DNA of 64,000 nucleotides from Microbacterium faecale. GTDB lineage: Bacteria > Actinomycetota > Actinomycetes > Actinomycetales > Microbacteriaceae. The notes under the pieces are model-generated. The model did not search any database and had not been told where the DNA came from. It worked only from the letters and a program-made list of their open reading frames with translations. The stretch spans positions 692,166 through 756,165 of the forward strand of contig NZ_BMHO01000001.1 of NCBI RefSeq assembly GCF_014640975.1, read 5' to 3'. Position 1 is the stretch's first letter; every line of letters starts with the position of its first letter. A program made the position numbers and the translations under genes. Below, piece by piece: positions 32,433-40,006 of this stretch.

Positions 32433-34154
32433 TCATCCGAAGGTGAACGAATAGACCTCGACACCGGGATCGATCGACAGGTCGATCACGCCGGATCCGG
32501 CGTCGCCGTCGCGCAGAAGGTATGAGCGCGGAGTGCCGGAGACGTCGAGCGTCTCGGGAGCGGATCCGTCGACCGTTGCTGTGACGCTGCCCTCCCCCGC
32601 GAGCACGATACGGACCTCCCGGGCCGAGTAGGTCAGGCGCACGCCTGCCGACTGCTCCGCCGGCGTCGCGTATTGACTCTCGATCGTCCACTCTCCCGTC
32701 AGTGCGAAGCTGTCGTCGGGCTGCTCCGCCGGGAGGGTGAACCGTGCCGTCCCAGGCTGATACGCGTCGTCCCCGCCGAAGTTGTGTTCTTTTGTCCAGC
32801 CGAGGAAAGTCTCCGGCGTCCGCTCAGGATCGGTCGGTGTCTCGTCCGCCACCTCGGTGGCGTCCGGCAACGCGGCGGCGGGATCGGCATCGAGGAGGAG
32901 CTCCCTGATGAGCTTCTCCGTTGCGGCGTAGTTTCCCTCGCCGAACGAGATGTGGCGGACGGTCCCTTCGGCGTCGATGAGGTAGTGGGCGGGCCAATAC
33001 CGATTGCGATAGTTCGTCCAGGTCGACAGGTCGTTGTCGAGCGCAACCGGGTAGGTGATTCCGAAGTTCTCGGCACCGGCACGGACGTTGCCCGGATCCT
33101 TCTCGAACGCGTACTCGGGCGAGTGCACCCCGATGACGTTCAGACCGGCGTCGCGATAGGCCTCGTCCCAGGCGACCACGTGCGGAAGGCTGCGCTGGCA
33201 GTTGATGCACGAGTATGCCCAGAAGTCGATGAGCACGACCTCGCCACGGAGATCGTCGAGCTCGATCGCCGATCCGTTCGGGGTGTTGAACCACTCCTCG
33301 ATTCCGCGAATCGACGGCGCCGTACCGCAGGATTCAAGCTCATCGGCGGCGTTCGTGCAGTTGCTCAGCTCGCGGTTCTCGTCCGTCACGATTCCGCCGA
33401 GATCGAGCGCGTCTTGCACGTTCTCGTCGGTGGACAGCCGCTCCTGTAGAGGCGCCGTATAGTCGGGCACGAGCCGCTGCAGAGCGGCCGGCACGTCGAA
33501 GACGAGCCCAACGGCAAGCGCGAGCATCGCGATCCCCGCCGCGATCCGCAGGCCGCGTTCGCGTGCGCGGAAGTGCCGGATCCGTTCGACCACGCTGCGT
33601 CCCGCGAGCGCGAAGATGAGCAGGGGAATCGCCACTCCGATCGCGAACGACACCGTGAGCACGACGGTGCCTGGGCCGATCTGCCCCGTCGACCCCGCGA
33701 CGATGATGGCGGCCAGCACCGGGCCCGCGCACGGGACGAACACGGTTCCGAGAGCGAGGCCGACGGCGAACCCGTTGCGCTGATTCGACACCTCCCGTCG
33801 CGGCAGCCAGGAGAACGGGCGCTCCAACAGACGCTCGACGGCCGGCACGAGGAGCCCGATCGCGATCGCGACGAGCAGCGCGATCCCGACCCACCGGAGC
33901 ACGCTCTGCGGCAGCCCGAGGGCTCCGAGGACCAGCGAGCCAGCGAGTGTGACGAGCGTGAAGCTCGTCATGAGCCCCAGCACGACGAGGTAGGGCCGCC
34001 AGCGCGAGACCTGTTTCACGGCGCCGTCGTCGTCCTGCGGACGGCGCGCCGACTGCGCGCCGCCGGTGAGGAAGATCACGGGGAGGACCGGGAGGATGCA
34101 CGGCGAGATTCCGGTGATGAGTCCGCCGAGGATTCCGATGATGACGAGCGACAT
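32433..34154 (-). CDS. dipZ: DipZ-like cytochrome c biogenesis/thioredoxin fusion
   Basis: The 573-residue protein has an N-terminal CcdA membrane domain (about residues 1-235, six or so helices, with Cys in GISPCILPVLP and FVPCAGPV). An extracytoplasmic TlpA-like thioredoxin domain follows (about 280-420) with the redox pair Cys316/Cys319 in SCINCQ. The C-terminal beta-rich domain (about 440-573) resembles the carbohydrate-binding-like module of mycobacterial DipZ. The protein moves electrons from cytoplasmic thioredoxin to the outside to reduce disulfides. It lies alone with its own terminator. Confidence 0.9.
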   Translation of the reverse strand: MSLVIIGILGGLITGISPCILPVLPVIFLTGGAQSARRPQDDDGAVKQVSRWRPYLVVLGLMTSFTLVTLAGSLVLGALGLPQSVLRWVGIALLVAIAIGLLVPAVERLLERPFSWLPRREVSNQRNGFAVGLALGTVFVPCAGPVLAAIIVAGSTGQIGPGTVVLTVSFAIGVAIPLLIFALAGRSVVERIRHFRARERGLRIAAGIAMLALAVGLVFDVPAALQRLVPDYTAPLQERLSTDENVQDALDLGGIVTDENRELSNCTNAADELESCGTAPSIRGIEEWFNTPNGSAIELDDLRGEVVLIDFWAYSCINCQRSLPHVVAWDEAYRDAGLNVIGVHSPEYAFEKDPGNVRAGAENFGITYPVALDNDLSTWTNYRNRYWPAHYLIDAEGTVRHISFGEGNYAATEKLIRELLLDADPAAALPDATEVADETPTDPERTPETFLGWTKEHNFGGDDAYQPGTARFTLPAEQPDDSFALTGEWTIESQYATPAEQSAGVRLTYSAREVRIVLAGEGSVTATVDGSAPETLDVSGTPRSYLLRDGDAGSGVIDLSIDPGVEVYSFTFG

Positions 34155-34306
34155 GTGCGCGTCCCTTCTCTGTCACTCCTTCTTCGGTGCAGAGAGGGGA
34201 ACGGATGGGATCGGGTGTCACCGGTGCGCAGTCATCGCCGAGCTGATGACCGCGGGCAGAGGACGCTGAAAGCACCCGTCCAGCGCGCACGCCGTACGAT
34301 CGCCCC

Positions 34307-34750
34307 ATGCGCCGCCTCCCCATCGCGCTCGCCGCAGTGGTTGTCGTCGCGGCCGGTCTCGGTGTGCATTTCCTCGCTCCGACCGGATTCGTCACCGATG
34401 CCGTCGGCGATACCCTCTACGCCGCGCTGATCTTCCTTCTCGTGGCTTTCCTCATACCGTCTCGGTCGCCATGGTTCATCGGCGCCGTGGCCCTCGTCTG
34501 GTGCGTTTCCGTGGAGTTTTTCCAGCTCACGGGCCTTCCCGAGCAGTGGGGTGCCGCGTTCCGTCCGCTCATGCTCGTCTTCGGCACTGTTTTCTCCGCC
34601 ACCGATCTGCTGTTCTATGCGGCGGGCGTCGCGATTGCGACAAGCTGCGCGCTACTTCTTCGCCTTGGCCGCCGCCTTCATGGCTCTCTTCGTCTCGCGC
34701 ACCTTCGCGAGCGTCTCCGGACTGGTGATGTCGGCGACCGAACGGAATGA
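34307..34750 (+). CDS. DUF2809 small membrane protein
   Basis: The 147-residue protein has four predicted helices (ALAAVVVVAAGLGVHFLAP, ALIFLLVAFLI, WFIGAVALVWCVSVEFFQL, LLFYAAGVAIATSCALLL). The SVEFFQLTGLPEQW stretch is typical of DUF2809. The last 33 codons run antisense into the 3' end of the HhH-GPD gene, so the tail from RLGRRLHG on is probably an accidental extension that arose when that gene was placed here. TACGAT six bases before the ATG suggests a leaderless transcript. Function is unknown. Confidence 0.75.
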   Translation: MRRLPIALAAVVVVAAGLGVHFLAPTGFVTDAVGDTLYAALIFLLVAFLIPSRSPWFIGAVALVWCVSVEFFQLTGLPEQWGAAFRPLMLVFGTVFSATDLLFYAAGVAIATSCALLLRLGRRLHGSLRLAHLRERLRTGDVGDRTE

Positions 34751-35224
34751 GCCCTCCTCGCCGTAGTCCCCCGCGGCCTCGCGCCAACCGGATCCGGTGA
34801 ACTCGCACTGCTTGCCGAGCAGCGCGAGGAAGATGCGAGCCTTCTGGTCGCCGAACCCGGGCAGTTTCTTCAACCGCTTCAGCACCTCGGCGCCGGACGG
34901 ATTCCCGTCGGTCCAGATCGCGGCGGCGTCGCCATCCCACTCGGCGACGACCTCCTGACAGAGCTTCTGCACGCGGCCCGCCATGGATCCGGGGTAGCGG
35001 TGCACCGCGGGCGTCTCGCGGAAGACCTCGACGAGCGCGTCCGGGCCATAGCCGGCGAGGTCGGCTGCAGAGAGGGATCCCGTGCGGTCGAGGATCTTCT
35101 GCGGACCTGCGAACGCGGTCTCCATCGCGATCTGCTGGTCCAGCAGCATACCGACCAGAAGGGCCAGGGGATTCTCGGTCAGCAGTTCGTCGGCAGCGGT
35201 GTCTCCGGTGATGTGCAGGGCCAT
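34652..35224 (-). CDS. HhH-GPD base-excision repair family protein
   Basis: The 190-residue protein of the HhH-GPD superfamily (uncharacterised actinobacterial branch) begins ADELLTENPLALLVGMLLDQQ. The helix-hairpin-helix lies in LKKLPGFGDQKARIFLALLGK, and the C-terminus is lysine-rich (KAMKAAAKAKK). The classic catalytic Lys/Asp pair was not identified with confidence, so DNA glycosylase activity is unproven. Broken relatives lie on both sides (32057-32330 and 36160-36240). GAGACT six bases before the ATG suggests leaderless transcription. The 3' end overlaps the convergent DUF2809 gene. Confidence 0.82.
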   Translation of the reverse strand: MALHITGDTAADELLTENPLALLVGMLLDQQIAMETAFAGPQKILDRTGSLSAADLAGYGPDALVEVFRETPAVHRYPGSMAGRVQKLCQEVVAEWDGDAAAIWTDGNPSGAEVLKRLKKLPGFGDQKARIFLALLGKQCEFTGSGWREAAGDYGEEGSFRSVADITSPETLAKVRETKRAMKAAAKAKK

Positions 35225-35312
35225 GGCTCCAGTCTCCCACCCTGTGTTCCTGAGGACACGGCTCAGAGGGCGAGTGGAAGCGGTGTGGCGGACCGTGCCC
35301 GCAGAGCGTGCG

Positions 35313-35327
35313 ATATCATCATGATAT
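35313..35327 (+). promoter_or_regulatory. Operator ATATCATCATGATAT at the mntA start
   Basis: A perfect palindrome with 7-bp arms around one base overlaps the start codon at 35326. TATCAT (35314-35319) is also a -10 box six bases before ATG. The HTH domain of the encoded antitoxin is the obvious candidate to bind it. Confidence 0.7.
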
Positions 35328-35769
35328 GAGTGAGACGTTGCGGAAGTTGCGCGAGCGCGCTGGGCTCAGCCAGTCGCAGCTCGCGTTGCGCAGCGGCGTT
35401 GCGCAGCCGAACATCGCCGCTTACGAGTCCGGGCGGCGAATTCCCTCGGAGGCAATGATCGGCAGGCTGCGCTTGGCTTTGCGTCCTCTGCCGCACGAGG
35501 CGCTCGAGCAGCATCGCGGCGAACTCAAAGAGCTTGCTGCACGCTACGGGCTGAGCAACGTGCGCGTGTTCGGTTCAGCGGGGCGGGGCGCGGACACAGC
35601 GCAGAGCGACCTCGATATCCTTGTCAGCCGCGCGCCGAACGTCGGATTGCTGACGATCGCCGAGTTCGCCTCAGAAGCCGAACAGTTGCTCGGTGTTCCG
35701 GTCGATGTGGTTACTGACGGGGGGCTCCCCGCTAATCATCCGATCCTGCTGTCGGCGGTGGCCACATGA
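35326..35769 (+). CDS. mntA: HTH-fused MNT nucleotidyltransferase antitoxin (MntA-like)
   Basis: The 147-residue protein joins an XRE-type helix-turn-helix (residues about 5-45, GLSQSQLALRSGVAQPNIAAYE) to a minimal nucleotidyltransferase domain. The MNT motif GSx10DxD is present (Gly83-Ser84 ... Asp95-Leu-Asp97). In the Shewanella system MntA AMPylates a tyrosine of HepT and so neutralises it. The added HTH should let this antitoxin repress its own promoter at the palindrome over its start. Stop and start of mntA/hepT overlap as ATGA. Confidence 0.88.
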   Translation: MSETLRKLRERAGLSQSQLALRSGVAQPNIAAYESGRRIPSEAMIGRLRLALRPLPHEALEQHRGELKELAARYGLSNVRVFGSAGRGADTAQSDLDILVSRAPNVGLLTIAEFASEAEQLLGVPVDVVTDGGLPANHPILLSAVAT

Positions 35770-36113
35770 GTGGGAGGGACCACCGGTGCCTACGCGAGAT
35801 TGTCCGGTTGTGTGATGACGGAACGCAACTCGCGGCTCGAGGCCACGACTGGTACGTCTCCGACGCGCTCAATACGCCGGGGCTCGCGGCCGAATCGATC
35901 ATCATCAAGATCGGCGAGAACGTCGCACGATTGACTGACGAGAAGATCGCCGCGAACCCGCAGGTGCCATGGTCGAGCATCAAGCGCATGCGTGATCGGC
36001 TCGCGCATCATTATGGGGCGACCGATTACGATGCGGTGTGGGCAACCATCAGCGTCGACCTTCCGCGCGTGCGTGCGGCGATCGCATCCCTCCTGGCTGA
36101 AGTGGACCGATGA
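35766..36113 (+). CDS. hepT: HEPN ribonuclease toxin (HepT-like, DUF86)
   Basis: This 115-residue all-helical HEPN protein has the RNase motif RX4HXY as Arg76-DRLA-His81-His82-Tyr83, followed by GATDYDAVW. Tyr83 is the residue that an MntA partner would AMPylate. HEPN toxins cleave RNA (tRNA or mRNA) when free. All motif residues are present, so it should be active. It is translationally coupled to mntA. Confidence 0.88.
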   Translation: MSGRDHRCLREIVRLCDDGTQLAARGHDWYVSDALNTPGLAAESIIIKIGENVARLTDEKIAANPQVPWSSIKRMRDRLAHHYGATDYDAVWATISVDLPRVRAAIASLLAEVDR

Positions 36114-36159
36114 GTGACCACCGGATCTGTTATCGCTGGACGAACCCCGTGGTGAGCGC

Positions 36160-36240
36160 GCCTGCTGGTTCAGCAGCATACCGAGGAGGAGCGCGAAGGG
36201 GTCGGTGCTCAGCAGCTCGTCGCTCGCACGGATCCGCGGA
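36160..36240 (-). pseudogene. HhH-GPD protein remnant (N-terminal piece)
   Basis: On the minus strand this stretch reads ASDELLSTDPFALLLGML followed by LNQQA. It aligns with residues about 10-32 of the intact HhH-GPD protein at 34652-35224 (ADELLTENPLALLVGMLLDQQ). No start codon or downstream continuation is present. It is a fragment of a second or third copy of the gene. Confidence 0.65.
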
Positions 36241-36246
36241 CAGACC

Positions 36247-36783
36247 CTAGCGGCGCGGCGCGTTCGCGGCGAGCTTCTCCAGCAGCATGAGCAGCATATG
36301 CTTCTCGGCCGGGGTCAGGGCGTCCAGCCACTCGTGCTCCCCGGCCAGGTGCACCGCGTAGCTCTCGCGGATCTTCTCCTCGCCGAGGGGCGTCAGGCGC
36401 ACGTGCACCGACCGCAGATCGTCGGGGGAGGGCTCTTTGATCACGAGCCCCTCGTCGCTGATGCGCTTGAGTGCCGCCGAGACGGTGGCGCGCCCCATGT
36501 TCGTCATCGCCGTCACGCGATGCGAGGCCATCGGTCCCATCACCCAGAGGGCGATGCAGATGCGGAACCCGGCGTGTGACCAGCCGTGCGGCCGGTAGAC
36601 GCGTCGCGTCGCGTCATCGCTCATCAGTTGGTTCACGCGGCGCATCATCAGGCTCAGCCGCGGCGTGACGGAGTCAGACGCGACGTCCTCACGGGAGACG
36701 ACCTCCGCGACGCCGTCGACGAAGGAATAGAACGGTGGGCGGACGGGAGTCTCCTCCTCGGGCTCCGGCGACGAATCGGTCAT
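36247..36783 (-). CDS. MarR-family regulator of the second catabolic cluster
   Basis: The 178-residue protein has a MarR winged helix (SHRVTAMTNMGRATVSAALKRI, written as two parts SHRVTAMTNMGRATV and SAALKRI, residues about 87-110) and the DDLRSVHVRLTPLGEEKI wing. MarR proteins usually repress catabolic or resistance genes until a phenolic or similar ligand binds. It lies 6 bases after the aldehyde dehydrogenase in the GMC-ALDH operon. The dyad at 39917-39932 in the shared promoter is a good candidate site. An unusually long N-terminal extension of about 40 residues is present. Confidence 0.83.
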   Translation of the reverse strand: MTDSSPEPEEETPVRPPFYSFVDGVAEVVSREDVASDSVTPRLSLMMRRVNQLMSDDATRRVYRPHGWSHAGFRICIALWVMGPMASHRVTAMTNMGRATVSAALKRISDEGLVIKEPSPDDLRSVHVRLTPLGEEKIRESYAVHLAGEHEWLDALTPAEKHMLLMLLEKLAANAPRR

Positions 36784-36789
36784 CGCCGG

Positions 36790-38256
36790 TCACACTGCTT
36801 CGGTGGGGCGAAACCGCGTGATCGTCACGAGCTCCGAGAAGTCGTCGATGCCGGGAGCGCCGCCTTCACGGCCGATGCCGCTCTGTTTCACGCCGCCGAA
36901 CGGGAGGGCCGGGCTCGGACGTCCGAGACCGTTGACCCACACGGTGCCCGCCTCGAGGCGGGGGACGACCGCCGTGAGGAACTCGTCGTCCGGGGACCAC
37001 ACCGATGCGCCGAGCCCGAACGGCGTCGCGTTCGCGAGCGCAACGACCTCCGACGTCGTCGCATACGACACGACGGGCAGCACGGGCCCGAACTGCTCCT
37101 CGTCGACGATCGCCATTCCGTTCGTCGCGCCCGTCACGATCGACGGATGCACGTAGTAGCCCGTCTCGCTGTCCCGGACGCCCTCGAACACGACCTGAGC
37201 GTCGGTGCGCGCTTCGTTCAGCATGGCATCGACCTTCTCATACTGCGCTCGTGTTGTGAGGACGGGCGCCGTCGCCTCCGGGTCGAACGGGTGCCCCACG
37301 CGCGTCGCCTGGGCGAGCGTCGCGAGGCGGTCGGCCACCTCGTCCGCGAGGTCGGCGGGGGCGTACACGCGCTTCGCGGCGACGCACGCCTGGCCGCTCG
37401 AGCCGAACGCGCTGCGGAAGATCTGTGGGACGACCGTGTCGAGATCCGCGCCCGGGCCGATGATCGCCGGGTCGTTGCCACCGAGCTCGAGCTGCACCCG
37501 CGTCAGCTCCTGCGAGGCGCTCGCCATGATCTGCTTGCCAACGGGAATGCTGCCCGTGAACGACACGAGCGCCACATCGGGCGAGGTCGACAGGAACGGG
37601 CCCGTCTCGTCGGTGCCGGCGAAGATATTGACCCACCCGGCGGGCACGACGTCGGCGACGGCGCGCGCGAAGAGCAGCGCTGACAGCGGTGTCGCGGGGG
37701 AGGGCTTGCACACCACCGTGTTCCCGGTTGCGATGGCGGCGCCGATCTTGTTCACCGCCATGAGCACGGGCATGTTGAACGGCGTGATCGCCGCGATCAC
37801 GCCGAGCGGGCGCCGGATCAGCTCCGTGACGTGATCGTCGCCGGAGCTGAGCGTCTCGTTCTGCGGGTGGACCTCCGCCCAGTAGCGCAGGGATCCGGCC
37901 ACTGCGGCCGCCTCCATCGTCGCCGAGGGCATGAGCTTGCCGTTCTCGAAGGCGATGAGCGCGGCGAGATCCTCTTGGATCTCCTCCGCGCGATCGGCCA
38001 TCGCCCGCAGCACGTCGCGATGGCGCTCGGGGCTCCGCTCGTCCGTCGCGAAGGCGTGTGCGGCGGCGCGGATCGCGGCCTGCGCACCGCTGTTGTCGAC
38101 AGCGAGGTAGGTGACGCTGCGCGACAGATCCCAGGGCGCGGCGACCGTCGCGGACACCGCACCTGGCACGAGCTCGCCGCCGATCAGGTGCCGCGCGTCG
38201 CGCGCCACACGGGCCGCGAGTTCGTGCGCAGACTCTGGTGTGTGCGGCCTGATCAT
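36790..38256 (-). CDS. Aldehyde dehydrogenase (benzaldehyde/vanillin-DH-like)
   Basis: The 488-residue aldehyde dehydrogenase has the catalytic Cys291 (SSGQACVAAKR), catalytic Glu near 257 (QLELGGNDP), FTGSIPVGKQ and the C-terminal LPFGGVKQSGIGREGG. It is related to aromatic aldehyde dehydrogenases by its ITPFNMPVLM and NTVVCKPSPATPLSAL segments. It should oxidise the aldehyde produced by the GMC enzyme whose stop codon it overlaps (ATGA). ATG 38256 is the coupled start. Substrate unknown. Confidence 0.87.
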   Translation of the reverse strand: MIRPHTPESAHELAARVARDARHLIGGELVPGAVSATVAAPWDLSRSVTYLAVDNSGAQAAIRAAAHAFATDERSPERHRDVLRAMADRAEEIQEDLAALIAFENGKLMPSATMEAAAVAGSLRYWAEVHPQNETLSSGDDHVTELIRRPLGVIAAITPFNMPVLMAVNKIGAAIATGNTVVCKPSPATPLSALLFARAVADVVPAGWVNIFAGTDETGPFLSTSPDVALVSFTGSIPVGKQIMASASQELTRVQLELGGNDPAIIGPGADLDTVVPQIFRSAFGSSGQACVAAKRVYAPADLADEVADRLATLAQATRVGHPFDPEATAPVLTTRAQYEKVDAMLNEARTDAQVVFEGVRDSETGYYVHPSIVTGATNGMAIVDEEQFGPVLPVVSYATTSEVVALANATPFGLGASVWSPDDEFLTAVVPRLEAGTVWVNGLGRPSPALPFGGVKQSGIGREGGAPGIDDFSELVTITRFRPTEAV

Positions 38257-39767
38257 CGTGCTTCCCCCTCGAATTTCTGCATGAACAGCTCGGCGGCGGC
38301 GAGCACCGTCAGGTAAGTGTTGGCGCTCGGCACCGTCGGCAGCACGGAGGCGTCGATGACGCGCAGGCCCCGCGTTCCGAAGACGCGGCAGTCGGGTCCG
38401 ACGACCGCGCGGGCCGAGCCCTCGGATCCGATCGGCACGGTCGACGTCAGGTGCATCGTGTCCTTCACCGTCGCGAGGATCTCGGCGTCGTCCTGCGGCC
38501 ATGTCGGCTCGCCTGTCCGGATCCGCCCGAAAGCCTCGTCGTCCATGAGCGCCCGCCCGCGGGCGAGCCCGTCGCGCATCCGCTCGAGGTCGCTGCCCGC
38601 CGAGAGGAAGTCGAAGTCGAAATGCGGCTCGTCGCGCGGATCGCGCGAACGCAGCGTCATGGTGCCGCGCGAGTCGGGCGACTGCAAGGAGATCGCGATG
38701 CCCGCCGTGTCCCGCCCGAACCAGTAGTTGTGGTTCGTCGCCATCATCATCATGTCGTTGTCGCGACCGAGACCGGACGAGTACCGCAGCACGATGTTCG
38801 TGGGGCGGTGCGCGACCGACTGCTGCGCCGCCGGCAGCACGGGCACCTCGATGAACGTCACGGCGTGATCCTGGGATCCGCGCCCGACGGGAAGATCCGC
38901 GCGTACGTCGATGCCGAGGGCGGCGAGGTCGTCGCGCGGTCCGATTCCGGAGCGCATGAGAATCGCGGGAGACGCCGTGGATCCGCCGCAGAGGAACACT
39001 TCCTGGCGCGCGTGGTGCTCCTCGCCATCCGCCGTGACGACCCCGATCGCCCGATCGCCCGAGAACAGGACGCGGTCGACGAGCGTGTCGCCGACGATGC
39101 GCAGGTTCTCGCGGTCGCGGGCCGGCTCGAGGTAGGCGTGGTTCGTCGAGACGCGCTGTCCGTCACGGATGTTCATCGCCGTCGGCGAGACGCCGGTGCT
39201 GCCGGGCGCGTTGTGATCCGGGTGCCATTCGTAGCCAGCGGCCAGCGCGGCATCGCGCACCGCGTGATCGACGCCTCCCCACCCGGACTCGGGTTCGCGG
39301 TAGATCGGCGTCGGGCCGTGGCTGCCGTGATACGGCCGATCCCCGAAGTCGAGGTCGTCCTCGATCGCACACGACGCGTCGAGCATCGCCTCGGCGCCCC
39401 AGCCGCGGGCGCCGAGATTCTCCCAGGCACGGAAGTCGTCTGCGACTCCGCGGATCGCGTAGAGCCCGTTCACCGTCGAACTGCCGCCGAGGCCGCGGCC
39501 GCGGCGGTACGGGAACGGCTCCTGGCCGCGCGCGCGGACCGCGCTCGTGCCGTGCCAGTAGAACGCGGGGGTGCCCGTCTTCGGGGCCTCGAGCGTCAGG
39601 CCGAGGCCCTTCGTGCGGTCGCGAAACTCGATCGGGGTGTCGGCGGCCCGATAATCGGGGCCGGCTTCCAACAGGAGCACGGATCGGGACGGCGCCGCGC
39701 TGAGCCGTTCGGCGACCAGCGCCCCGGCCGATCCGGCACCCACCACGATGTAGTCCCAGCTCGTCAT
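38253..39767 (-). CDS. GMC-family alcohol oxidoreductase
   Basis: The 504-residue flavoprotein has the FAD-binding start YIVVGAGSAGALVAERL, the GMC signature GRGLGGSSTVNGLYAIRG and the C-terminal RVIDASVLPTVPSANTYLT. The active-site His probably lies in that final region (MHLTSTVPIGSEG precedes it). GMC enzymes oxidise alcohols (choline, benzyl or aryl alcohols) to aldehydes. Paired with the next gene it would take an alcohol to an acid. It is the first gene of its operon, with GGGAGG before ATG 39767, and diverges from the ABC transporter operon. Confidence 0.88.
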   Translation of the reverse strand: MTSWDYIVVGAGSAGALVAERLSAAPSRSVLLLEAGPDYRAADTPIEFRDRTKGLGLTLEAPKTGTPAFYWHGTSAVRARGQEPFPYRRGRGLGGSSTVNGLYAIRGVADDFRAWENLGARGWGAEAMLDASCAIEDDLDFGDRPYHGSHGPTPIYREPESGWGGVDHAVRDAALAAGYEWHPDHNAPGSTGVSPTAMNIRDGQRVSTNHAYLEPARDRENLRIVGDTLVDRVLFSGDRAIGVVTADGEEHHARQEVFLCGGSTASPAILMRSGIGPRDDLAALGIDVRADLPVGRGSQDHAVTFIEVPVLPAAQQSVAHRPTNIVLRYSSGLGRDNDMMMMATNHNYWFGRDTAGIAISLQSPDSRGTMTLRSRDPRDEPHFDFDFLSAGSDLERMRDGLARGRALMDDEAFGRIRTGEPTWPQDDAEILATVKDTMHLTSTVPIGSEGSARAVVGPDCRVFGTRGLRVIDASVLPTVPSANTYLTVLAAAELFMQKFEGEAR

Positions 39768-40006
39768 GTTGCGGTGCCTCCCGGTGTCGCGTCGTACGCG
39801 CCGATGCGTACGCCTCGATCGTCGCGGACGACCTTATATTTGTCAACCAATCCATCAAATACAGCGGGATTCATTGGTCACATACGCACCACCATGCGGT
39901 TTACGCGCACGAAAGATGTCAATAGCTTGACAAAAATCGTCCCTTCGTGTCACGGTGAGCAACGTGATCGACGACGGTGTCGGTCCCGACGACTGGAGGA
40001 GCAAAG
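39768..40006. promoter_or_regulatory. Divergent promoter region of the second cluster
   Basis: This AT-richer, gene-free stretch of 239 bases separates the GMC and solute-binding-protein operons. It contains a TTGACA -35 box at 39927-39932 for the rightward operon and TATAAG-like sequence near 39833-39838 for the leftward one. The dyad TGTCAA-N4-TTGACA is described separately. A related TGTCAA occurs at 39841. GGAGGAG precedes ATG 40007. Confidence 0.55.
39917..39932. promoter_or_regulatory. MarR-type operator candidate TGTCAATAGCTTGACA
   Basis: Perfect 6-bp arms around TAGC overlap the probable -35 box of the transporter operon. Size and symmetry are typical of MarR sites, and a MarR gene belongs to the divergent operon. 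Binding here would block the rightward operon. Confidence 0.55.
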
